From assembly GCA_900129595.1 (NCBI GenBank), contig FQWG01000001.1, positions 372,001 through 436,000 of the forward strand: a DNA stretch of 64,000 nt. The letters run 5' to 3'. Of the stretch, positions 56,927-64,000 are shown piece by piece (the first letter of the stretch is position 1; every line of letters starts with the position of its first letter). A program made the position numbers and the translations under genes. This DNA is from Flavobacterium frigidimaris. GTDB taxonomy: Bacteria > Bacteroidota > Bacteroidia > Flavobacteriales > Flavobacteriaceae. Below the pieces are notes generated by a model, which searched no databases, had not been told where the DNA came from, and was given only the letters and a program-made list of their open reading frames with translations.

Positions 56927-57379
56927 TTAGACTGAAATAATAAAAGATTCAAATCTTACATTCTCCAGTTTTTCTTTCCAATCAGTTTCAATAACTTTTT
57001 TTAGTAATTTTTTTAAATCACCAAAAGCAATAGGTTTTACAACATAGGCATTGGCACCCAATCCAAAAGTGTTCTTTACACCATCCTCTGTTGCCGAAGT
57101 TGAATAAATAGCTATCACAGGAATATCTTTGAATTTAACATCTTCCCTGATCTGTTGCAAGGTTTCGAATCCCGACAATATTGGCATGTTAAGATCTAAA
57201 AAAATGATATCCGGAACAATAAAATTGGGATCATAAAGACGGTCCAGAAGCTCTACACCGTTTTTACAAAATTCGATGGGATTCTCGAGTTGCAAATCTG
57301 CTAAAGCTTCAGCAAAAAATTCCCTGTCATCCTCATCGTCATCAGTAAGTAAAATCCTTATGTTCTTTCTATTATCCAT
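56927..57379 (-). CDS. Single-domain response regulator, Rcp1-like
   Basis: 150 residues, a stand-alone receiver with acidic pocket TDDDEDD (13-18), phosphoacceptor Asp62 in IIFLDLNMPILSG, the Ser/Thr of IYSTSATE and Lys in AYVVKPIAFGDL. The insertion-bearing loop and GFETLQQIRED helix match the Rcp1 type that partners with phytochromes in cyanobacteria and other bacteria. It is the first gene of the leftward series regulator, CheB-CheR kinase, heme oxygenase, phytochrome. Its output must be protein-protein contact, because there is no effector domain. Confidence 0.92.
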   Translation of the reverse strand: MDNRKNIRILLTDDDEDDREFFAEALADLQLENPIEFCKNGVELLDRLYDPNFIVPDIIFLDLNMPILSGFETLQQIREDVKFKDIPVIAIYSTSATEDGVKNTFGLGANAYVVKPIAFGDLKKLLKKVIETDWKEKLENVRFESFIISV

Positions 57380-57770
57380 TATTAAAGTAGGTTTTAATCC
57401 AAATGTACGTTTAAATAAATAGGAATACGAAATTGCAAGTAATTTACTTGTCGTTTTATCATTAGGATTATCATTTTCTCTTAAAATAAGTAATTAAATC
57501 AGTTATATTATTGATAATTATAGTTTTACTTCTACTATAGGCATTTTTACTTTATCAGTCCATAAATAGTCTTTTGGCTACATAATCATTTTTGACTTCT
57601 ATTTTTTATGTAAGTTAAAAGCCAAAGGAATATTGGGTATTTTATTGTAAGTGTCAGAAATGAAATTAATGGTTTATTTTTGTATCATAAAAATGAGTGT
57701 TTAAAAGATTCTAAAAGAGAAAGAAACAATAACGGTTTATTACTATATACCGAGCTTTATTAATAAAAAC
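57380..57770. other. Divergent intergenic region
   Basis: About 390 AT-rich bases between the leftward response regulator and the rightward isochorismatase-family gene. TATTTTTG at 57675-57682 (rightward) and CAAATGTA at 57400-57407 (leftward TACATTTG) each match the -7 box TAnnTTTG, but neither has a -33 TTG at the expected distance. No gene is visible. Confidence 0.4.
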
Positions 57771-58337
57771 ATGAAACTTAAAGACCAAAATACTGCCTTG
57801 ATTATAATTGATGTTCAGAAAGGTTTTAATGATGAAGAATATTGGGGCGGAAACCGAAACAATAAAGAGGCGGAAACAAAAATCGCCCAAATTCTGGAAC
57901 AATGGAGAACGTTTGAATTGCCTGTTTTTCATATCGTTCACAGTTCTTCAAACGCTAATTCAAAACTACATGTTTCGAATTCCGAATTTGAAATCAAAGA
58001 CGAAGCAAAACCAATTTCCGGAGAGCCTGTAATTGCAAAAAATGTCAACAGCGCTTTTATCGGAACAGATTTAAAAGAAAGACTCGATGCTCTGGAAATC
58101 CGTACGCTTGTGATTGTGGGTTTAACTACAGATCATTGTGTCTCTACAACAACAAGAATGGCAGGGAATTTTGGATTTGAGGTTTATTTAATTTCTGATG
58201 CCACCGCCACTTTCGACCGCATTGGTATCAACGGAGAAAAATATGATTCAGAAATGATTCATCAAATATCTTTGGCAAGTCTGCATAATGAATTTGCACA
58301 AGTTATCGATACTAAAACACTTTTGGAATTGGTTTAA
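57771..58337 (+). CDS. Isochorismatase-family cysteine hydrolase
   Basis: 188 residues with the complete catalytic triad of the family: Asp14 in LIIIDVQKGF, Lys near 87 in IAKNVNSAFIGTDL, and Cys near 123 in VGLTTDHCVSTTTRMA with the usual cis-peptide before it. FEVYLISDATATF and the MIHQISLASLHNEFAQV end are standard. Members hydrolyse isochorismate, nicotinamide or other amides. The length and lack of a metal-site His cluster do not favour nicotinamidase, so the substrate is open. Monocistronic. Confidence 0.88.
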   Translation: MKLKDQNTALIIIDVQKGFNDEEYWGGNRNNKEAETKIAQILEQWRTFELPVFHIVHSSSNANSKLHVSNSEFEIKDEAKPISGEPVIAKNVNSAFIGTDLKERLDALEIRTLVIVGLTTDHCVSTTTRMAGNFGFEVYLISDATATFDRIGINGEKYDSEMIHQISLASLHNEFAQVIDTKTLLELV

Positions 58338-58845
58338 TGTTTTTTTTCGTCACAAATATTTATAATTATAATGAGGGAATATTTAACCACAAATTACGCG
58401 AATTTCTTGTATGATACTTTGTAGTAAAGAAGAAAGTTAGCCACGAATATTCTTGTGTTATTTGTGATGAAAAAAGTTAACCGCTAATTACGCAAATTTT
58501 CGCAAATTTCTTTTGTGATACTTGTGTTAAAGAAGAAAGTTTGCCAAGACACGAGCGAAGCAAACTAACGAAGTAATCAGCCGAATTTTCGCTAATTTAT
58601 TTTACAATCTTTGAGTTCAAAAACAAACCGTAAAACTCATATTTATGCGCAATCTTAAAAAAATAATTTGCGAAAATTTGCGTAATTTGTGGTTAATCAA
58701 TAATTCGTAAAAATTCGTAAAAATTCGTGTAATTCGTGTAATTCGTGGCCAACTAAAAAACTCATTTTATTGACCTACATCAAACTTTTGCGTCTTAAAC
58801 AACTCTAGATTTGCTGCTTATTAATTTTTAAATATCCAAAACAAA
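58338..58845. repeat. Repeat-filled spacer with a 32-base inverted repeat
   Basis: A 32-base sequence starting TTAACCGCTAATTACGC (58477-58508) is matched, with two differences, by its complement at 58665-58696. A shorter direct copy TTAACCACAAATTACGC starts at 58383. AATTCGT-type words repeat in tandem at about 58701-58748. Related words (CACAAATTCACGAATTT) occur at about 8588. No coding frame is visible. It resembles a degenerate miniature inverted-repeat element. Confidence 0.65.
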
Positions 58846-59508
58846 ATGATCAGCACACTAACATATCCATTAGAAAAATTTGGTTTAACCAGCGTACAAC
58901 GTGTAGAAAATGCTTTGAAACATTTACAAAACGGAAAAGGAATATTATTAACTGATGATGAAGACCGCGAAAATGAAGGCGATTTGATTTTTTCGGCACA
59001 ACATATAAATGTTCAAAATATGGCAATGATGATCCGTGAATGCAGCGGAATTGTCTGTCTTTGCCTGAACAACGAAAAAGCCGATCAGCTTGAATTGCCT
59101 TATATGGTTAAAGAAAATACGAGTAGTTTCCAGACTCCGTTTACTGTTACCATCGAAGCAAGAGAAGGCGTTACCACCGGAGTTTCTGCAGCGGACCGAA
59201 TTACCACTATTAAAGCGGCAAGCGCCGTAAATGCTCAGGCTTCAGACTTAGCCAGACCGGGACATATTTTTCCTTTACGCGCCAGAAACAATGGAGTTCT
59301 TGAACGAAACGGACATACTGAAGGCAGTGTCGATCTAATGCAATTAGCGGGATTAAAACCCGAAGCCGTTTTGTGCGAACTAATGAATGAAGATGGCAGC
59401 ATGGCTAAACTTGGTAAAATCATTAGCTTTGCAGAACAGCACGATTTGGTAGTTTTATCTATAGAAGATATTATTTATTACCGCAAATTTGTGAGAGATT
59501 ATAAATAA
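58846..59508 (+). CDS. ribB: 3,4-dihydroxy-2-butanone-4-phosphate synthase
   Basis: 220 residues covering the whole RibB domain: [17 protein letters not shown] with the metal and substrate acidic residues, [60 protein letters not shown] and the catalytic Glu/His region [17 protein letters not shown]. It converts ribulose-5-phosphate to the four-carbon unit of riboflavin plus formate. No RibA (GTP cyclohydrolase II) domain is fused, unlike many Bacteroidota copies, so this may be a second, specially regulated enzyme. It is followed after 3 bases by a Crp/Fnr-type regulator. Confidence 0.95.
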   Translation: MISTLTYPLEKFGLTSVQRVENALKHLQNGKGILLTDDEDRENEGDLIFSAQHINVQNMAMMIRECSGIVCLCLNNEKADQLELPYMVKENTSSFQTPFTVTIEAREGVTTGVSAADRITTIKAASAVNAQASDLARPGHIFPLRARNNGVLERNGHTEGSVDLMQLAGLKPEAVLCELMNEDGSMAKLGKIISFAEQHDLVVLSIEDIIYYRKFVRDYK

Positions 59509-59511
59509 ACA

Positions 59512-60084
59512 ATGATATACGAGCAGCTTAGGGATTATATAAAAAATCGTATTGAGGTTTCTGATGAAAACCTCAATACGATTTTGTCGCATTTCAAACC
59601 TTTACAACAAGGCAAAAACGAGTTGCTGCTTTCTGCGGGACAAACCAGTCAAAACACTTATTTTGTGGGCAAAGGCTGTTTGAGGATCTTTTTTATCAAT
59701 GAAGAAGGAAAAGATGTTACGCGCTATATTGCTTTCGAAAATCAGATTGCTACCGCACTCGTGAGTTTTATAACCAAATTGCCTTCTCAGGAATACATTC
59801 AGGTCATCGAAAAATCAGAACTCTTGTATATTACACACGAAGATTTTGATCATCTCCTCAAAACCGTTCCCGAATGGATGCAATTTTACTGTTCGTATTT
59901 AGAAAAAGCCTACGTAAATAATACCAACAGATTGATGTCATTTACCACAATGGATGCCTTAGAACGCTATCAATGGCTGCTTAAAATAAATCCGACGATT
60001 GTAAAACGATTGCCAAACAAAATAGTAGCCTCCTACATCAATGTTTCCCAGGAAACCCTAAGCCGCCTGAAATCGAAATTTTAA
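59512..60084 (+). CDS. Crp/Fnr-family regulator
   Basis: 190 residues. A cyclic-nucleotide-binding-type beta-roll (about 25-115: LLLSAGQTSQNTYFVGKGCLRIFFINEEGKDVTRYIAF) lacks the phosphate-binding Arg pattern of true cAMP receptors. The helix-turn-helix end reads IVASYINVSQETLSRLKSKF. It has no Cys cluster of Fnr. It starts 3 bases after ribB stops, so the two are one transcription unit. It probably responds to a metabolite or redox cue and may control ribB; that is inferred from position. Confidence 0.88.
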   Translation: MIYEQLRDYIKNRIEVSDENLNTILSHFKPLQQGKNELLLSAGQTSQNTYFVGKGCLRIFFINEEGKDVTRYIAFENQIATALVSFITKLPSQEYIQVIEKSELLYITHEDFDHLLKTVPEWMQFYCSYLEKAYVNNTNRLMSFTTMDALERYQWLLKINPTIVKRLPNKIVASYINVSQETLSRLKSKF

Positions 60085-60139
60085 AGAATATTAAAGTTTC
60101 CTAATTATCTAATTATCCATTTTTTTTAATGAAACATTG

Positions 60140-60169
60140 TTGCATTTACCAATAAGAATTTTATATTTG
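60140..60169 (+). promoter_or_regulatory. Bacteroidota-type promoter of the His-rich small protein gene
   Basis: TTG at 60140-60142 and TATATTTG at 60162-60169 match the -33 and -7 boxes with a spacer of exactly 19 bases. Transcription would start near 60176, leaving a leader of about 27 bases before the ATG at 60203. Confidence 0.65.
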
Positions 60170-60202
60170 CAACTACATTGCGTTAAGCATGTATTCATCT
60201 GA

Positions 60203-60553
60203 ATGAAAAAGAAATTTAAAATCTTATCTCTTTTTTTACCACTAACAGTCGTATTTGCTATACTGTTTCCGGTACTGCATTCGTATGAACACATCCACAG
60301 TCATAATGCGAGCCACAAAAGCATAAAAGAATACCCTTCTACTTCGAAAACCGAATTTAAAATACACGATCATTCTAACGAAGAATGCGCAATATGTCAT
60401 TTTAAATTTAGTCCTGTTGGTACTTTTTCCTTTGTGTCCTTTCAGTTTTATAAAAACAGTACCATAATTCACTTTGTACATTTTTATTCGAAATCACTAT
60501 CTGAGTTTTTCAAGGGTTCTCTGTTCTCTCTCAGAGCACCTCCTGTTATCTAA
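60203..60553 (+). CDS. Small His-rich secreted or membrane protein
   Basis: 116 residues. The hydrophobic N-terminus (about 5-25) ends near PVLHSYEHIHSHNASH, which opens a His-rich stretch (HIHSHNASHKS, then HDHSNEECAICHFKF with two Cys), a likely Zn, Cu or Ni binding region. A second hydrophobic or beta part follows, and the end is SLRAPPVI. It has its own well-matched promoter and lies ahead of a lipoprotein and TonB receptor gene pair. Similar small proteins accompany metal transport loci in flavobacteria, as far as I recall. No named family is assigned. Confidence 0.7.
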   Translation: MKKKFKILSLFLPLTVVFAILFPVLHSYEHIHSHNASHKSIKEYPSTSKTEFKIHDHSNEECAICHFKFSPVGTFSFVSFQFYKNSTIIHFVHFYSKSLSEFFKGSLFSLRAPPVI

Positions 60554-61029
60554 ATCATAAAAGTAAATCATTCAATTCTGAGCTGATTTGTATTTATAAA
60601 TTTTAGAGCTAAATAATGTAGAAAAAGTAATTCGCTTTTTCGGGATTCTTACTATTTCATTTTTCCTTGCGGTATTTTATTGCTTAGAAATCTTTTTAAT
60701 ATTCTGATAGTGTCAAAGCTGCTCCTTTTTGGTATACAACTGCTTTGCATAAAAATCGAATCAGAATCAATAGTAGTATCTTTTATTTTCTATTACCCGT
60801 AAATTCATAGCTTAAATCTGAATATCGCTTAAACGCTGTTACACTACGTTTTAAGCTTGCTTTTTTAGATCCCGTCACTTCTTTTACATTCCTAAAACTG
60901 ATTAGAAGAAATGTTTTTATATCCTTTTTTGCAGGATTTAAAACCAGCTTTCTTCAGGATCTCTTATATCCAATTTCCCCTTTAGTAATTTCAATTTTAT
61001 ACATATGAACCCTCTAAAAACCCAACAAA
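60554..61029. other. Intergenic region ahead of the DUF4625-receptor operon
   Basis: About 475 T-rich bases without a coding frame on either strand. It must hold the promoter for the lipoprotein and receptor genes. I could not match a two-box promoter or a known riboswitch. Confidence 0.4.
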
Positions 61030-61503
61030 ATGAAGAAAACTAAAACACTCGCTATCGTTTTAATAAGCCTGTTAGCCCTGGTTTCCTGCAGCAGTGACAA
61101 CAACGGAATTGATACGGAATATCCTGTAATTGATATTTCGGCATCGAATGCATTTCCTGTTCAATGCAGTGAAGTAACCCGCGGACAAAAAATTACGTTC
61201 CGTGCCCAATTTACAGACAACACTGAACTGGGATCTTACAGTCTTGACATTCACCACAATTTCGACCATCATACGCACAGTACAGAGGTTAATACCTGTG
61301 TGGCTGATCCTGTCAAAAAACCGGTAAATCCAATGTTGTATATCAATTCCGTTACGATTCCCAAAGGGCAAAAAAGTTACGAAGCAATACAGGAAATCAC
61401 TATTCCCGCTGATATAGATCCGGGAGATTATCATTTTATGATCCGTTTGACAGATAAAGAAGGCTGGCAGACAATTAAAGGATTAAGTATTAAAATTTTA
61501 TAA
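61030..61503 (+). CDS. DUF4625 lipoprotein
   Basis: 157 residues. The lipobox LLALVSC gives a lipidated Cys20, followed by a Ser/Asp-rich tether. The single beta-sandwich domain matches DUF4625: YPVIDISASNAFPVQCSEVTRG, ITFRAQFTDNTELGSYSLDIH, then a His cluster HHNFDHHTHS, and DPGDYHFMIRLTDKEGWQT. The His cluster and a nearby Cys pair suggest metal binding at the cell surface. It is 10 bases before the TonB receptor and is probably its surface partner. Confidence 0.85.
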   Translation: MKKTKTLAIVLISLLALVSCSSDNNGIDTEYPVIDISASNAFPVQCSEVTRGQKITFRAQFTDNTELGSYSLDIHHNFDHHTHSTEVNTCVADPVKKPVNPMLYINSVTIPKGQKSYEAIQEITIPADIDPGDYHFMIRLTDKEGWQTIKGLSIKIL

Positions 61504-61513
61504 GCTGTTTTTG

Positions 61514-63940
61514 ATGAACGAAAATAAATCAAATCGATTGTACACTTTTTGCCTGTTGCTGTTTTGTTTTGCTATAATAACAAATGCAGCAGCGCAGTCT
61601 GTGCGCATATCCGGCAGCGTATTTTCGAATGGGCAGCAACCACTAGAAGGCGCTATCATTACGATTCATCCCGCAAAGCTTACTATTCTTACGGATAAAA
61701 AGGGTGGTTTTTATCTGAATCAAATACCTAAAAATACCCAAAAATTAACGGTGTGTTATTCTGGTTTTACACTTTATGAAATGAATCTTTCTTTGAATGA
61801 AAATTCCAATGTACTGCCTGATATTTTTTTAAAACCTGAAATAAAAGAATTGCAGGAAGTCATCATTTCAGATGGTTATACAGCACGCAGAAAAAAAGAG
61901 GAATCACTGAATCTCGAAATTGTAAACAGCAGTTATATCCAGCGCAACCTTAGCGGAAGCCTTATGCAATCCCTGCAAAGACTTCCCGGAGTTAAGACCA
62001 TTTCGATTGGTTCGGGAGGTTCTAAACCCTTAATTCGCGGATTGAGCTTTAATCAGGTGATTGTTGTTGAAAACGGCATTAAACACGAAGGCCAGCAATG
62101 GGGTGCCGATCACGGTCTCGAGATCGATCAATATGCCGTAAATAGGGTTGAAATTATCAAAGGGCCTTCGGCATTTATTTACGGATCTGATGCTATTGGC
62201 GGTGCTATTAATATAAAACCTGTACCCTTTCCTGCTAAAAATGTTTTGGGCGGAAGCATTGATTTTACAGGAAAAAGCAATAACGAACAATTTGGAGGAT
62301 CACTTAACTTATTCGGAAGAAACGAAAAATGGTTCTTTGATACCAGAGTAACCGCCATGGATTATGGCGATTACCGCGTTCCTACTGATACTGTTCATGT
62401 TTACAACTATGCCGTTCCGCTGTACAAAAATCATTTGCGCAATACAGCAGGACGCGAAATGGATGTACACGGAACTGTGGGTTATATTACCAATAACTTT
62501 AAATCCGTATTCTATCTGAGTAACATTTACACCAAAAGCGGCTTTTTTGCCAATGCCCACGGGCTTGAGCCACGAAATGTTGATACGGATCTTCATGATA
62601 AATCAAGTAGAGATATTCTAATGCCAAATCAGGAAGTTACCCATACCAAAATCAGCAATACCACTTCGTTTCAATTAGGAAGTCACCAACTCGAAACGCA
62701 ATTGGGTTTCCAGAAAAATTTCCGTCGCGAATGGAGCCATTACGTCAATCATGGTTATATGCCTCCTGTATATCCGGCTGATATGTATGCCCCGCAGGAT
62801 TTGGAAAGACAATACGATAAAGAAGTTTTTTCTGTTGCTGTTAAAGATCAACTTGCCTTTAAAAATCATCAGGTTACGATTGGAATAAATGCGGAACAGC
62901 AACAAAACGATATTAACGGATGGAGCTTTCTGATTCCTGCTTTTAAGCAATTGAATGCCGGATTATTTGTTTATGATAAAATTCAGCTTAACGATTTATG
63001 GCTGCTTCATGGCGCAGTTCGCTTTGATCATGGCCGCATCGACATGAAACAGTACACCGATTGGTTTCAAAGCGAAATCAGCCTAAATGGAGAAACGCGT
63101 TCTGAATATTTAAAGCGTTCTGATGACCTGACCCAAACATTTGACAGTTTCAACTGGTCAGCAGGCGTAAATTATACTCCGGGACAATTATCTCTTAAAG
63201 CCAATTTAGGAACAAGTTTTAGAATGCCAATTGCCAAAGAACTGGCTTCAAACGGAGTCAATTATCATTATTTCAGATTCGAAAAAGGAGATCCCAATTT
63301 ATCAGCAGAACGTTCGTACCAATTAGATCTTGGTATGGAATGGCAGGAAAATAAATGGTCAGTTCAGCTGAGTCCGTTTTTGAATTATTTCCCCAATTAC
63401 ATTTACCTGAATCCTACTTCGCAACATGATATTTATTACGGCGCCGGCAATCAGGTTTTTGAATACGAGCAAAGCAAAGTCATGCGTTACGGTGGTGAAC
63501 TGCAAATGCGTTATCAGTTCCTGAAAAATGTAAGCGGTGAGATTCTGGCCGAATACCTGTATTCAGAACAATTATCAGGGAGCAAAAAAGGGTATACGCT
63601 TCCCTTCTCTCCTCCTGCTTCGGTTTTGTTTGGGATGACGTACAATCCGGAAATCAAAAACTTGCAAGACACGTATTTCTCTCTTGATTATCGGTATACC
63701 GCGCAACAAAATCAAATTGTTCCGCCGGAGAAAAAAACAGCTAGCAGTAACGTTTTTAATCTGGCAATGGGAACGAAAATCAAAGCCGGTCAGCAGGATT
63801 TCATTATTAGTATGCAAATTCAAAATTTATTGAATACCAAATACCTCAATCATACCAGTTTTTACAGGTTGATCGAACTCCCTGAAGCCAGCAGAAACAT
63901 TATTCTATCCGTTAGAATTCCCTTTTTAATACATCAATAA
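61514..63940 (+). CDS. TonB-dependent receptor, probable metal importer
   Basis: 808 residues from the ATG at 61514. A signal peptide ends in NAAAQ. A carboxypeptidase-like domain (about 30-110: VRISGSVFSNGQQPLEGA) and a TonB-box-like ELQEVIISDG precede the plug (LMQSLQRLPGVKTISIGSGGSKPLIRG, ENGIKHEGQQWGADHGLEID, VEIIKGPSAFIYGSDAIGGAINI). The QQWGADHG plug segment with several His in the barrel loops resembles receptors found in zinc or other metal loci. The barrel ends RNIILSVRIPFLI. Its genetic partners, a DUF4625 lipoprotein upstream and a gene starting 7 bases downstream, support one uptake operon. Confidence 0.9.
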   Translation: MNENKSNRLYTFCLLLFCFAIITNAAAQSVRISGSVFSNGQQPLEGAIITIHPAKLTILTDKKGGFYLNQIPKNTQKLTVCYSGFTLYEMNLSLNENSNVLPDIFLKPEIKELQEVIISDGYTARRKKEESLNLEIVNSSYIQRNLSGSLMQSLQRLPGVKTISIGSGGSKPLIRGLSFNQVIVVENGIKHEGQQWGADHGLEIDQYAVNRVEIIKGPSAFIYGSDAIGGAINIKPVPFPAKNVLGGSIDFTGKSNNEQFGGSLNLFGRNEKWFFDTRVTAMDYGDYRVPTDTVHVYNYAVPLYKNHLRNTAGREMDVHGTVGYITNNFKSVFYLSNIYTKSGFFANAHGLEPRNVDTDLHDKSSRDILMPNQEVTHTKISNTTSFQLGSHQLETQLGFQKNFRREWSHYVNHGYMPPVYPADMYAPQDLERQYDKEVFSVAVKDQLAFKNHQVTIGINAEQQQNDINGWSFLIPAFKQLNAGLFVYDKIQLNDLWLLHGAVRFDHGRIDMKQYTDWFQSEISLNGETRSEYLKRSDDLTQTFDSFNWSAGVNYTPGQLSLKANLGTSFRMPIAKELASNGVNYHYFRFEKGDPNLSAERSYQLDLGMEWQENKWSVQLSPFLNYFPNYIYLNPTSQHDIYYGAGNQVFEYEQSKVMRYGGELQMRYQFLKNVSGEILAEYLYSEQLSGSKKGYTLPFSPPASVLFGMTYNPEIKNLQDTYFSLDYRYTAQQNQIVPPEKKTASSNVFNLAMGTKIKAGQQDFIISMQIQNLLNTKYLNHTSFYRLIELPEASRNIILSVRIPFLIHQ

Positions 63941-63947
63941 AAATAAT

Positions 63948-64000
63948 ATGAACACAATTAACAAACCCAATTCCAACATGAAAAAAGTACAATTATTTCT
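63948..64000 (+). CDS. Start of the next operon gene (partial)
   Basis: An ATG at 63948, 7 bases after the receptor stop, opens a frame MNTINKPNSNMKKVQLF that runs to the edge. An internal ATG at 63978 (MKKVQLF) looks like the start of a signal peptide and may be the true start. The gene is cut by the window, so the product is unknown; a second surface lipoprotein of the DUF4625 type would be typical. Confidence 0.5.
   Translation, partial: MNTINKPNSNMKKVQLF

Noticed and set aside
58338..58845. CRISPR-like array
   Set aside because: Repeat units differ in length and orientation, spacers are irregular, and no cas gene is present.
58760..58845. FMN riboswitch ahead of ribB
   Set aside because: The region directly upstream is short and AT-rich, and shows none of the conserved paired segments of that riboswitch.

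Overview
The window is AT-rich chromosomal DNA from a member of the Bacteroidota, most likely a Flavobacterium or a close relative. The evidence is internal: a giant SprB-type adhesin with a type IX secretion (T9SS) C-terminal sorting domain, three TonB-dependent receptors of which at least two have carboxypeptidase-like N-terminal repeats, a DUF4625 lipoprotein, promoter boxes of the TTG-N19-TAnnTTTG type, starts without clear Shine-Dalgarno sequences, and intergenic repeats of the kind scattered through Flavobacterium genomes. I see no rRNA, tRNA, insertion sequence, integrase or CRISPR array. A gene is cut by each edge.

Left part (1-25964): a partial coiled-coil membrane protein; a GNAT acetyltransferase; a GH18/NodB/GT2 triple-fusion polysaccharide enzyme; an MprF-like lipid flippase/aminoacyl transferase whose frame is broken; a lipoprotein deacetylase; a bestrophin channel followed by an OmpR-type two-component system and an Oar-like TonB receptor with phased direct repeats between them; a VIT/CCC1 metal transporter; a HxpB-like phosphatase; an HxlR regulator divergent from a peroxiredoxin-like/AlkC-like pair; and a minus-strand heavy-metal efflux operon (small membrane protein, CzcA fused to a TolC-like protein, CzcB-like adaptor).

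Centre (26753-39154): the most unusual block. Three tandem 179-residue tail-collar (microcystin-dependent-protein type) proteins end at a hairpin terminator. A cytoplasmic periplasmic-binding-protein-like protein, a formyltransferase, a 2556-residue SprB-repeat adhesin and an outer-membrane beta-barrel protein follow in tight succession. This is my best candidate for an undescribed surface system.

Right-centre (39230-47823): a degenerate receiver protein; a 41-residue Lys/Ser/Thr protein next to a 151-residue Asp/Glu-rich protein; a small membrane protein overlapping ligD; ku convergent with ligD (bacterial NHEJ); a SpoIIAA-like protein; and a siderophore-type TonB receptor.

Right part (48149-64000): a Tam-like methyltransferase; an XRE regulator divergent from a small unknown protein; a red-light sensing block on the minus strand (response regulator, CheB-CheR-PAS-histidine kinase, heme oxygenase, bacteriophytochrome); an isochorismatase-family hydrolase; a repeat-filled spacer; ribB with a Crp/Fnr-type regulator; and a probable metal-uptake locus (His-rich small protein, DUF4625 lipoprotein, TonB receptor, next gene cut by the edge).
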